Positions 25,401 to 36,479 of a stretch of DNA of 64,000 nt are shown in pieces. The position numbers and the translations under genes were made by a program. This DNA is from Vespula vulgaris (lineage: Eukaryota; Arthropoda; Insecta; Hymenoptera; Vespidae). The notes under the pieces are model-generated. The model saw only the letters and a program-made list of their open reading frames with translations. It had not been told where the DNA came from and did no database searches. The DNA lies in the NCBI RefSeq assembly GCF_905475345.1, contig NC_066586.1, forward strand, positions 15,287,900-15,351,899, read 5' to 3'. Positions within the stretch are counted from its first letter, which is position 1. Each line of letters opens with the position of its first letter.

Positions 25401-26091
25401 CTGGTCGAAATTCAAGGCAAGACTGAACCAGCAGCTGTCATAGTCCATTTTATTGGCGTCACGGCTGGGAAAGTATCCCCACCTCCATAATTTGATTCTA
25501 AAACGAAATAAATCATATAGAATATTGAAAGAACTAGTGATAATAACATACTTACATTAACTCTTTGTTATTATTTCTGGAGAATACGTATTACGAGAGC
25601 TACGATGTGTACTCGTCGAAATTCGTAGCAAGACTGAACCATCAATTATTAAAATCGGTCGAACGTTCGACTTTGTTGTCATCTCGGAGAGCCCAGTATC
25701 CCCACTCCACAATTTCATTCTAAAACGAAATAAATCGTATAGAATATTGAAGGAATGAGTGATATAATTATGTACTTACATTGACTCTTCTTTTTTATAT
25801 CCAAAGGTTGCGTACTACGAGAACTGCGATGTGTACTCTTCGAAATACGTAGCAAGACTGAACCATTAATTATTAAAATCGGTCGAACGTTCGACTTTGT
25901 TGTCATCTCGGGAAGCCCAGTATCCCCACTCCACAATTTCATTCTAAAACGAAATAAATCGTATAGCATATTGAAAGAATGAGTGATATAATTATGTACT
26001 TACATTGACTCTTCTCTATTACTTCCAAAGAATGCGTACTACGAGAACTGCGATGTGCACTCGTCGACATACAAAAGGAAACTAACAAAAT
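22430..26091 (-). ncRNA. Candidate spliced non-coding RNA built from tandemly duplicated exons
   Basis: Read on the minus strand, diverged repeats each begin after a T-rich 3' splice site (TTTCGTTTTAG, TTTTGTTTCAG) and most end at AAT|GTAAGTA-like donors. Inferred exons, in transcript order: 26091-26004, 25943-25780, 25719-25556, 25497-25345, 25284-25121, 25062-24932, 24871-24708, 24649-24519, 24458-24295, 24234-24088, 24027-23877, 23816-23649, a decayed copy near 23590-23430, 23402-23240, 23179-22648, 22587-22430. The introns flanking recognisable sites are all 58 or 60 nt. Exons are 131-168 nt except the first and the inflated 22648-23179. Two donors are GC (at 23239 and 22647). Most exons carry GTGGGGATAC near the start, and several carry the palindrome GTCGAACGTTCGAC. 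Joining exons gives early stops, so coding is unlikely. The structure is seen; transcription is inferred. Confidence 0.55.
22690..23175 (-). repeat. ~60-bp minisatellite inside one exon-like repeat
   Basis: About eight or nine copies of a unit containing TTTCTAAGTCC(A/C)TTCGTGGAGATAGATTGTCAAAGTCCACCG, read on the plus strand in two parts. Because the period is close to 60 bp, one minus frame and two plus frames stay open; the minus frame reads repeated DLEIFA...VDFDNLSPR. Unit variants (CC(A/C)TTCG, TTGTC/TTTTC) are interleaved, which suggests stepwise expansion by unequal exchange. Confidence 0.85.
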
Positions 26092-27239
26092 AATAGTCAA
26101 AGTAAATAAATGTAGTATATGTTCGTATTACACAAAGCCAATGATCGCGAAACGAAAATTTCAAAGTATTAAAATTATAAACTAGTTATTTTATTTCTCT
26201 CACGTATCGATCTTTGTAATGTTAAACGAATACAGTATTGTTTACATATTAATCTTTTGTATTGTGCAAATATTAAAAATTGTTTAAATAAATGTAAAAT
26301 TATCGAAAATATTTATTTCTGAGCTTTCGCCTTTGGAAAGATTCGATATTCACTCATCGGAATACAAAAAAAAACTAATTCGAAACCTTATGTAGCTATA
26401 TAGTAAATATTTACAAGCAAATAAAAAAATATTGATTTGTGCTTATCTTCGCATTGAAAGAATTTTTCTAAAGGATTATGGGTGCATCGTATCAATTTAC
26501 ACAGATTTGTAGATTCACAGCTTGGAGACAATGTTTTATACTCGGTTCCATGTATTTGTGTGAATGTTTCAGTATCTATGTGACAGCACGAGAGTGAAAT
26601 TTTTGTCCGCATATTTTGCGATGAAATACAGATATTTTTGCAAAAATGATATTAATCGATGTGCTAATGCTTTTTAGAATTTATACAGATCAGTAATGTT
26701 CGAAAATCTAAACGAAATCCTTTTTTTTTTTTTCTTACCTTATTCAGATGAATTTCTTCTTCGTTGCAGCTTTTTCTTCTTCCAAAGCAATTAGAACTTC
26801 TGGCTACCAACGAGTACATAATAAATACTCTCAAGCAGAAATTATTTATGAATTAATATTTATAGATCAATCTATAGGCAAATATAATTAAATATCATTC
26901 TTTTCGAACATTTACAAGAGATAATGATCATGGAAAAGATAAATTCTTTGATTATTCCATTTATTAATTAATTATCTTTTGACACCCGAAGTAGAAGACA
27001 GAAGAAACCTACATATATAATTACGTGGGTATTTACGTATTTGGCGGGAATTTTATATAACTTAATAGAAAGTAGTAAGACGTTTCGTAACAACTTTCAA
27101 TGATTTTTTTGCGATTGAATATTATATTTTGTGCTATTTTTCAATAAAATGTTAAGAAAAATTAATATATTTATTAATGCGTAATATTTCTAAAATGACG
27201 TAATATGTATGTACAACGCGAAGCTACACCTTCATGGTG
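26092..27239. other. Region upstream of the exon ladder; possible 5' exon
   Basis: No coding gene supported. On the minus strand a donor, AATAAG|GTAAGAAAA, has its exon edge at 26739. It is preceded by a purine-rich stretch and could be a 5' exon of the putative spliced RNA. The exon's own start is not defined. The remaining DNA is AT-rich and unremarkable. Confidence 0.35.
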
Positions 27240-27770
27240 TAGATGACGCCATTGCTGCTTCAATTCGTACCAACCAAATACGTCTCACCGTTACATGTAA
27301 TTAGGAGATTTTTTCCAACGTACACTTTATTAATATACACCAATCGATAGCTAAGTAAGCGATTTTCAAAAGGCTGTATTCTCAAATCGGAACATCCTTG
27401 CGTTTAAAAGTTATTCGCGAAAATAAAATCGGTCTCGTTGATCCCTGGGGAGCTATTGCATTGTACCTTTTTTTTCTATTTTCCAGCTTAATTTTTTCAA
27501 TATCGATACTTCTCTCGCTTTTTAACAATATTCTCATCAATAATTTTGCGTTTATAATCATGATAGATCAATATTTTATATTATATTCGATTTTCAAACA
27601 CTTACACACAACACGCGCACGTATATGGGTATTTTTACAGATTATATATACACATACACTTTTTTAATCTTCTTCTTTTTTCACACACACACTTTTAATA
27701 TTATCCTGTATTAATATGAGATTTCACATTTTTCAGATTTTCAAAAATTTCACGAAAATAAGGAGTATCG
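27240..27770 (+). repeat. Diverged direct duplication, copy 1
   Basis: Aligns with 28795-29520: 27301 with 28861 through CAATCGATAG, ATTCGCGAAAATAA and CTTCTCTCGCTTTTTAA, then 27691 with 29451 through CACTTTTAAT..TTATCCTGTA and TTTTTCAGATTTTCAA. Plus-strand splice-like signals are kept: a donor ACAT|GTAATTAG near 27295 and an acceptor TTTTTCAG near 27738. Neither copy has a sustained reading frame. Confidence 0.7.
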
Positions 27771-28407
27771 AATTAGAATCAGTGTTGGTGTATCGTTCTT
27801 CGTCTTCCAGATCAAGATGTTCATCGTTTGAAGGATCAACAGCTACTACCGCTAAACATACTTCTCTCTTTGTCTCCTGAGCAACTGTGAAAAATGAAAA
27901 AACATAATCTGTGAGAATGCGTGAATACTAGACGTTTCGAAGAATTTATGCATGTATAATATACGTATATGTGTGTATATATGTAATACGATTATTACGA
28001 ATGTTGATGCGTTGTTCCGAGCTCGACAATCGTTTACACTGTGTTTTTTCTTTCTTTTTCTTTTTTGTCATTTGCTTTCGCTTCGAAAAAGACAGAAGAG
28101 AAAAAATAAATTAGGTTAGTAAGCCAATTCAGTTCTTGTTATTTATAATGGTTAGTACCGTCCATAAATAATGAGTAGTTTTCGTGATCGTTTCAATGAT
28201 ACATTTCAATGATTAGTTCTGTATATATTTATTTACATATTTATTATTTCTCCTTTCCTTTCTTTTTGATTTTCGATTATGTATGATTATTATCGACACA
28301 TGATATATTACTTCGATTATAAATTATGTAATTATTCGATGTCTAAATAAAAATTCAAAGAAGTATTATTTTTTTCAAATATTTATAAAATATATATATA
28401 GTCATAT

Positions 28408-28410
<3 letters not shown>

Positions 28411-28457
<47 letters not shown>
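28411..28457. repeat. (AT)n microsatellite
   Basis: Uninterrupted TA/AT run in the spacer between the two duplication copies. Confidence 0.9.
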
Positions 28458-28461
<4 letters not shown>

Positions 28462-28746
28462 GCATCAATACATAAATCCACCGAATTATTTTGATTTAAC
28501 AATTACACATTATTTCGCGTCATGTATAAAGCATAGGGATAAACTTGTAATACAAATGCGTATCTATTTAACGTTTCTATATCTTTAAAAAATATAATGT
28601 TTTCATTAGAAAATTATTGTCTATGTTTAAAATTCGAATTAATTACATTTGTCATCCATATCGTATTATCTACATACTTATATTATATTTTTTATTATTT
28701 TTCATTGAAAAATATAATATTTGATTTGATTCGATTGTATCTGTGA

Positions 28747-28754
28747 TGACGTCA
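28747..28754. promoter_or_regulatory. CRE palindrome TGACGTCA
   Basis: A perfect 8-bp cAMP-response-element consensus about 50 bp upstream of a GCCATTTTGG box and a candidate first exon. It is absent from the paired copy near 27240. Site identity is exact; function is not shown. Confidence 0.35.
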
Positions 28755-29224
28755 TCGAATTATTGGGACTACTTTCCTTCCTTGCCACTAGTCTCATCGC
28801 CATTTTGGACGCAGTGACAAGTGTACACGATGTTTCGTCGCTCTGCATAATTATAGGTAATTAGTAAATTTTTTTTAACGTACACTCTTTTCCTATATAT
28901 CAATCGATAGCCAAACGCGCGATTTTCATGAGGCCGCGTTCGCAAGTCTGGGCATCTTCGCGTTAAAAAGATATTCGCGAAAATAAGATCAGCCTCTCGT
29001 AGATTGCCCAGGAAGCTTTCGCGTCGTATTTTTTTTTCTATTTTCCTGTTTTATTCTCGCAATATTAATACTTCTCTCGCTTTTTAATAATACTCTGATC
29101 AATAATTTTGCATTAATAGTTGTGATCGATTGATATTTTGTATCTAATTCGATTTTCATGTATGATCAGACATACTCACATATACATACACACATGCATG
29201 CACGTACACAACAGGAATACGATC

Positions 29225-29225
<1 letters not shown>

Positions 29226-29286
<61 letters not shown>

Positions 29287-29327
29287 CACACATATAGGTA
29301 TACGATTATATATATATATAGTATACA

Positions 29328-29390
<63 letters not shown>
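29226..29390. repeat. Compound (TA)n tract
   Basis: Two long TA runs (29226-29282 and 29331-29390) separated by an interrupted segment. They are absent from the paired duplication copy, so they expanded after the duplication. Confidence 0.9.
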
Positions 29391-29854
29391 GACAATATGT
29401 AATGATTATACACACACATCTATGGATATCCCTACACATATTACGCACACACTTTTAATCTTATCCTGTAGTAATATGATCTTACTTTTTTCAGATTTTC
29501 AAGAATTCCCGAGCTACAGTACAAAGCGTCGAATATTTCCAGTGTTTCCTTTTCTTCGATACATACAGGTAAGTTTATTTTATTTTAATAAATATAGTGA
29601 GGTTTAATAGAAAGAGATAGGTAACATACGACATGGAAGTTACATTAGATTGTGTATTTCTAAAAAAATTCTTCGATCGATATCAAAACAAAAACAATCG
29701 AGTGTTCAAACTCTCTCAAGGCCACATGAGAGATCTTTATTTCTATATAACATTTAGACAAGTACAGACGAAAGCAGATTATTTCGAATTTATTTCTGCA
29801 GCTATTATTTTATTCTAGAAAATTTATTACATTTTTATTAATAATTGGGTTTCC

Positions 29855-29957
29855 GTATGCAGTTACTTCCAAGCAGTGAGACTTGGGCAGTCGATATTGT
29901 TTGAGTTTGTATTTTAAGATACAATGCAAGCAATATCGAGTAAATGACTGCATATTT
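29855..29957 (-). repeat. Dispersed, inverted single copy of the foldback module (copy 1)
   Basis: On the minus strand it reads ATATGCAG, then arm CGATATTGCTTG (29938-29927), a loop, arm CAAACAATATCG (29903-29892), and a CTTGGAAGTAACTGCAT block. The order matches the array heads. The arms differ from the array (GGTAATGCTTGCG/CGCAAGTATTACC) yet still pair 11 of 12. Confidence 0.6.
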
Positions 29958-30924
29958 TGATACAGTTCAAAAATACTTAGTTTTTAATAATTTTAATTTT
30001 CATAATGTTCTAAATTATTTTTTAGTGAAACGTACTGAAAAATTCTAATTTCTTTATTATTTTTATTTGTTCTTGATTATTTTCATTTACTTTTCTTTAT
30101 TTTTATTAACGCTTTTCAGGTTAAATATTATATTTTCTATTCTACTTATATTTACTATTATATGCTCATATTTTTAAATTAAAAATCTGTTTTTAAATAC
30201 ATATAATGAGCTCCTTAATAAAGAGAGAAAGATAGCGTATAAATAATAGCTTTAAAGTATCCCCACCAATTGCCAAATAATTCTTGGAAATGAGTCTCCG
30301 GCGAGCAACAAAAGAAAAAGCGTGATATTATTCTATTATAGGTATATCTATATACATGTTTGTATACGCTACACTGTACACAGTATTTAAGAAGTACCGA
30401 CAATAGCACATGTAAACAATCAAAGGACGACTAAGGGGACGACTTTCTTAGTTCATTTCTACACACTTTTCGTTTGTGTCAGCAGCCGTCCAGACGTGTT
30501 CAGACTTGTTCCTGCTTCTTCAATTTTGGTTCGTCTAATTTCTCATTTACATTATACATAATATTTTATAATCTTGATTTAATCATTTACAGCCTATTAA
30601 TCTTATTTTATATCATATTAGATTTCGATATATAATATAGCATTTATATGTTGAATACGCAAATCACGTTTACGTGCGTAATCTTATTCTCTATTAATAA
30701 TAGTTTGAATATTTTCAAGTAATTATTCATCATATTGACCAATATAATATTCACCATTGAATTAAAAGTTTTAATTTAATTTTAATTAATATAAAAAATT
30801 AGATGTTAATTCTAACAAACTATCTATTGTATTATACGATTTCATGCGTTCTGTCGTAGTCTTATTATAAGTTTCTCTATTATATCCAGAACTTTTATTA
30901 TATAATATTTTATATTTTTTTTTA

Positions 30925-31060
30925 AGAAATTTATATATGGATCTCCATACGCAGCTACCTCCTTGTGGTGGGATCCGGAAATCGGTATTGCGAATGTTCG
31001 TATATTTTATATTATACAACGTACGCACTACCGGGCCGAAGGCTGACGTTCGGTATATTA
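30925..31060 (-). repeat. Dispersed, inverted single copy of the foldback module (copy 2)
   Basis: On the minus strand it reads CAGCCTTCGGCCCGGTAGTG, an AT-rich loop, CGCAATACCG, then GGATCCCACCAC, AAGGAGGTAGCTGCG and GGAGATCC. This is colinear with array heads. The main stem is shortened by a few bases in both arms. The nested pair is GGATC/GATCC instead of GGTCCC/GGGACC. Confidence 0.65.
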
Positions 31061-33201
31061 GAAAATAATTTTGATTAAATTTCTATTTATTAAACATTTT
31101 TTGAAACATTTTCCATGGAATTTAAAAAATATTAAGAAACACCGAGAATAATAAAAAGTTAATTAAAGTATAATAAAAGTTAAATTAAAATCGAATAAAA
31201 TTTTAAGATACGTTTAATCGTTTAATTAATATTATAAATATTATAATTTCAACTTTTCTGCTCCTTGTCTAGTTTTACTTTAATGCTATATCTATTCTAA
31301 TTTATAGGTATCCACGCAATTAGTATACTTCTGTAAACATGTTCCTATCGCGATTATATCTATTTTTAAACGATAGATACAACGCCATTTTGATCGACAA
31401 TGTTCCCTATTTATAATTTATAATGTGTTCATAATGTCATTGAACTCTTCGAATATAGAATCGAGAATTGTCGATATTCTTTTTCTTATTCGTCTCACTC
31501 TCCACGTCTTTCGCATTTTTCAACATTAATTTAATGCTGTTCATCATCTTTCGCTCAAAACGTAGGTGATTTCAGTGACAGGTATAGAAAGAGGGAATTT
31601 TTCAGTCACTATGATTCTACTTTCCATTATTTCATTTTATATACTAGATTACAATTAACATGTTAATTTTTTCTCTCATTTTTCATTCATCTTTCAATTT
31701 GAATCTATTATTTTCTTTTTTCTTCTTATTTTCTAGTAATAGTTCTTCCGTGTCAAGAAAGTACGAATACAATTTTTTTATTTTTCTAATATTTATTTTA
31801 GTATCTAGGAGAATTAACATAACTTGCACACTAATTTTTTTATTGTTAATAGCTGCAACTACGATGTTATGAAGTTACTGCGTTGCGATCGTTTAGCTAT
31901 CGGTATAGCTATATTGTATAGTAGATTCACAATTTACAAACGATCGATAATGTATATTTCTTTGTTACTGCTTAATGGTAAAATGGATTCCTATTTTATA
32001 GTAATATAATTTTTTTACAGTAAGGTAACTCTTGGTTTGTAAAATTACAAAGCTTCTTGATACATAATTTTTCTTTGTCTTTTGCTCATTATTTTTATTA
32101 ATTCATTAGATATTTGAATGTAACGTATCATTACCTAGCTCTTTACTCTTATTGCTATAATCTGATTCAACGTTAATTATTTATGCAATCTGAAATGAAA
32201 TTTTATTATTACATTATTTGCAATGAAATTTGATTCAATATATAATTTTACTCGTATCACATTACTTTATAAGTAAGTAAATTATAATTATTGTAACGTA
32301 GAATTCAGTGTCACCAATATAGAACAATACAAATAACAATATACAACATAATCCAAGTAAAATCATTAAGTTTAATAATTTGATAATAGATAATTTTTAA
32401 ACCGTAAATAATTACCAATTAACAAAATATACACATATAGATTAATTCGATTTAAAAGGGTATTATTTAAGATATATGTTATTGAAATAAAAAATTATTA
32501 AATATTGATTGAATATAAAAATAATAAATTACGTTCTGAAGAATATTCTTAATCTAACATACCGACCATCATTTTGCATATATCTCAACATAATTAAAAA
32601 TTATCTTAAATTAATAATATTTATTGATTTATACATAATTTCACATAATATATATACCTCACAAGCGATTTATATATTGGCGACAAAATGTTTACAACGC
32701 ATTCTTTAATCCCGCCATTTCTTCTTCTATTTATCCCACTGTGCGACCTCGCTTGTCAACAGTTCTGCCTTTTCGAACACATACACACATACAATCATGT
32801 GGCCGCGCGCGCACATACTAAGTATGTGTATATAAATACGATGAACATTTACTGAAACAATAAAAATTATCTAGTCATATTACACAATCAGTGATATTAT
32901 TGATAAAGTTTTCGTGATGAGATTTAATGCGATTCGTCAATTTTATAAGAAGTGTATTGTCATTGGTATTTATGAAAGAAGGTTACATATAAGGTCCTCT
33001 ACAGTATCACATCGTAGTGACATTTTAAAACATTCGATTAACAAAACAATTGCTGGTATTTTTCTCATTTACTTAAGAAACGATACTTGTATCGTGTTAT
33101 TACTTGTTCTATTAATTATACATATTATTGTGATATATTTTATAGCAAAACAAATACTCAATTTCTCAAATACATTTCATGTAAAAAGAGAAGCTGAAAT
33201 T

Positions 33202-33721
33202 ATGTCTGAAGGACAGATTAAATCTTTTACTGTTGATTACAATGATATTCTGGAAGCACAAAAAAATGACAGTGTCTTGATTATTGATGTCAGAGAACCA
33301 TCTGAAATTGATGAAACAGGAAAATTACCGGGCAGCATTCACATTCCAAGTAAATTATTTATTTTTGAGTATTATTATAGCAAACTTCAATTACTTGAAT
33401 TATTTTAGTGGGAGATGTTACAAATACTTTAACAAATCTTTCTGAAGAAGATTTTGTAAAAAAATTCAACAAATCAAAGCCTAATAATAATACAAAAATT
33501 ATATTGAGCTGTAGATCTGGTAAAAGAAGTGGTATGGTCCAAGAAGAACTACAAAAAATAGGATACGAAAAGTATATATCAATTTTTTAGAAATTCATTA
33601 TAATTTAAAAAAATATTGTTCATATATTTGTGACTAAATAGTAATAATTAATATACTTTTGTTTTCCAGCGTATATAACTATATGGGTGGTTGGCTTAAT
33701 TGGGAAAGTAATCAGAATTAA
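33202..33721 (+). CDS. Single-domain rhodanese (thiosulfate sulfurtransferase, TSTD/Hsp67B2 type), 120 aa
   Basis: A sulfur-transfer enzyme that forms a cysteine persulfide, probably cytosolic. Exons 33202-33349, 33409-33571, 33670-33721 join in phase with GT-AG introns. The fold is recognisable from VLIIDVREPSEI near residues 27-38, LPGSIHIP, the active-site loop CRSGKRSG with Cys84, and the terminal NYMGGWLNW. The size matches insect and human TSTD1-like proteins. I chose the ATG at 33202 because it gives the usual compact domain. An in-frame ATG at 32914 would add 96 residues with a hydrophobic membrane-like segment, which could target it to a membrane; a splice acceptor near 33147 is also possible. 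NKAP converges from the other strand 354 bp downstream. Confidence 0.88.
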
Positions 33722-33791
33722 TGATAGTATAATTGATTATTGTTATTGTTAAAAAATGCATGATTTTTAACTAACAATACATGATATGTAG

Positions 33792-33797
33792 AATAAA
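33792..33797 (+). terminator. Poly(A) signal AATAAA for the rhodanese gene
   Basis: First canonical AATAAA after the stop at 33721, 71 bp downstream; another occurs about 20 bp later. Confidence 0.5.
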
Positions 33798-34074
33798 ATG
33801 AATTTTACAAATGAATAAAAAATTATTATTAATTTCCTAAAGCAGTAATTGAATATATATATACATATAGTACAAGAAATATACATTGTACACATATATA
33901 GTATTGTATACATATATATTAATAAATACATACTATTAACCTATTACCAAATGTTTAAATAATACTATTTACAAGAATCATTCTTTATATAATGCATGAA
34001 TATTGTCTAACACAAGTTGTGTAGTATAAATATTTTTAATAGTTTTATCTGCAATGTTTAAAAATAGTAACAAA

Positions 34075-35112
34075 TTACTTATTTTTTTGTTCTTGTGCAA
34101 GTTTTTGATTAACCATTTCTTTGAATTGTCGTAATATAAGGTTCTCTCTTTTCTGTCTTTCTTCTTTGCTGAACATTGCCAATGCTCTTTTTTCATCAGC
34201 AGAATAGATTTGGTTTTCTTTACGAATACGGACTGCCTCCATACGTCGATGTCTGTAATATAAAAGATATAATTTTTAAATTAATTTTCTTTAAATAATC
34301 AAATATTTAATTAAAATAAAGTTTTGAATAAAAAAATTGTTAACGTTATATTACCTGCTACCACTCATGACATAGCCAACAGATTCATATGATGCAATCT
34401 CTTCAGAGGTAAGACCAATCTCACCTCTCCTAGGTATACGTTTACCTTCTGCAACATATGCTGCCATTGCAGCACCTTCTCCAGGTAACAAGGCTTTTCC
34501 AAAATCTTTTGCAGACAAAGCAACATGTTGTTGTTTCGGTTTCATTGGTCCAACTAAACCTTCATTTCCACTTTCATCAGAACTAGATCCTTTCTTAGTT
34601 TCTGCTTTACTATTTTCTATTGTCTTCTCTACCCATTCTAAACTTTCTTCAGAATCACTTGCAGAACTGCTATCTGAGACTTTTCTTTTTTTCTTACGTT
34701 TATGCTTCTTTTCTTTCTTAGCTTTTTTCTCTTTTTTTAACTTTTTGCTTTTCTAAGGATTCAAAGAGTTATTTTTATTTATGAACATTTTATTATGATA
34801 ATAAATATAAGAGAAAAATCATTATTAAGATATCTACCTTTTGTTTGTCCTTTAATTTTCTTTTTCTATCTTTTGGGAGTATGTCGTCCTTATATTTTTT
34901 GATTTCATCTTCTTCATCAGAACTACAAACACAAATTGTACAAATTGTAATCTTATTTTTTTAAATCATTGTAAATATTAATACACAAAATTAAAATTAT
35001 TTATAATATTGCAAATTACAGCTTACTCTTCTATTCGTGTAGGTGATTTACCCCAAACTCTGTCAACGCCACATAAACCGATTTGTTCCCGATCTCGTCT
35101 TCGAGCATCCAT
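34075..35112 (-). CDS. NKAP: NKAP, splicing and transcription regulator (4 exons, 248 aa)
   Basis: NKAP is a nuclear RNA-binding protein linked to pre-mRNA splicing, Notch corepression and chromosome alignment. Exons, in transcript order: 35112-35027, 34922-34838, 34752-34355, 34252-34075. The C-terminal SynMuv-type domain is nearly identical to animal orthologs: ALLPGEGAAMAAYVAEGKRI, PRRGEIGLTSEEIASYES, YVMSGSRHRRMEAVRIRKEN, QIYSADEKRALAMF. The N-terminus keeps the short DREQIGLCGVDRVWG motif. A lysine-rich middle (KKSKKLKKEKKAKKEKKHK) follows. The protein is much shorter than human NKAP (415 aa) because the N-terminal Arg/Ser region is absent. The start is the first ATG, just before the conserved motif. 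The gene diverges from XPO5. Confidence 0.93.
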
Positions 35113-36479
35113 TACGGTAAATTATAAAATAATATTACACAGTTTAAAATTGTGTAATATTATTCAATAACAAATATTTAAAACAGATAAATGAAATACT
35201 ATAATATAACCTTATAAATTGTAATAGTTGACGACTCGACATAAATAAGCGAGTGCGTAGGCGCGACCTCCACCAATCCCGTCATCGAATGAGACAAAGC
35301 CTACTTTCTACCAATCACACGATCGCTATAATTCAACGCCATCTGCTGAGTATTAAAATAAATAATATATAAATCTAATTCCCTTGACCGGATCGTAGAT
35401 CTTATATGCATATAAATAATTGTTAAGAATAAAAATGATATTCTACATTTTCTATATACATAATTTACATATTTTATATGTGAAATAAAAAATTTTTTAT
35501 ACGTATAAGTTTGTAATATTTTTAATCAATTATCGATTGAAACCTATTTGTATCTGACAATACATTATTTTGCATAGGGTAAGGTTACATCAGATTTAAA
35601 ACTTTAAAGATGGCAGTACTGTGCCGCTCGTGTGCGATCACATCCAACGTGCCGCATCTCAGAAACGAACGAAGCAAATGAAAGGTTGATTATTACGTTG
35701 AGTAGACGGTTGCTAATTGTAGATTATAAAATTTTCTGGTAATTAAACGACAAACAGATATGAATTAACATTCTGCGCGGACACTTATTCTATCGGACGT
35801 ATTTTTTCGTTCCGTTTTGATCCACACTCACATTACTAGGTAAGTAAATTTACTGTCAACGCATGGTCCGCGAGGACACGTTTCGTAAAAGCTGGTTTGC
35901 GTTTTTATGCAGTTTTAATATTTCGGTGAGGTGGAATTTTTACTTTATATCGAAAAAATAACAATAATTCAATGAAATCGCAATCCTTCTGTGTATTATA
36001 CTTTTTATATAACTTCAATATGTAATAAGAAATATATTGCATTTTCTTCAATGAGAATGAACGTTTATACAAATTTCATGTTGTTATTCTATTAAAATTT
36101 TGAAAGGTAATTTTGCACAATGTTATATTATAAAAGGGATATATTAATTATATTTATTTATATACAAGTTGATTAATTTTTATATTAATTTTATAAGAGT
36201 AAAATAATTAATATCAAAAGTTATTATTACTACTACATCATACTTATTGTTATACAACTGTTTTAAAGAGATATATTTATTTTGTCTGGTATACTGACAG
36301 TAATTATTTTTTTAAGCACTGGTAATAGTATTTGACTAATTAACATGTGTTTATGATATTTTATGTTGTAATTACTTTTATCATATACATAAAATAGTTT
36401 TTTACCAAAAATAAAAAACGAAATAATGTTTGTGAATATTATGTTATCAATATCAATATTATTTGTGCTGTATATAGGA
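35113..36479. promoter_or_regulatory. Divergent NKAP / XPO5 promoter region and XPO5 5' UTR intron
   Basis: CCAAT boxes lie at 35273-35277 and 35311-35315, close to the NKAP start. A GATGGCAG box lies near 35609. A likely non-coding XPO5 first exon ends at 35839 before GTAAGTAAA. Its intron runs to the acceptor TATATAG|GA at 36477, two bases before the XPO5 ATG. The region between the two starts is short enough to serve both genes. Confidence 0.6.

Larger units (their letters stand above)
28741..29575 (+). repeat. Diverged direct duplication, copy 2, with splice signals
   Basis: Partner of 27240-27770, enlarged by two (TA)n tracts (29226-29282, 29331-29390). A CRE-type palindrome TGACGTCA is at 28747-28754 and a GCCATTTTGG box near 28799. 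A plus-strand donor TATAG|GTAATTAG follows at about 28856. A further exon-like block, 29494-29569, lies between TTTTTTCAG and ACAG|GTAAGTTT. This looks like alternative first exons of a plus-strand, possibly non-coding transcript. The duplication is seen; the transcript is inferred. Confidence 0.55.
29576..33201. other. Gene-free AT-rich stretch upstream of the rhodanese gene
   Basis: Apart from the two foldback copies, no exon, RNA gene or transposon is supported. The last part (32914-33201) is open in frame with the rhodanese start and encodes a hydrophobic segment; it may be an alternative N-terminal extension or just 5' UTR. Confidence 0.45.

Noticed and set aside
29138..29607. Open frames encoding Tyr-Ile repeats
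   Set aside because: Pure (TA)n translation.
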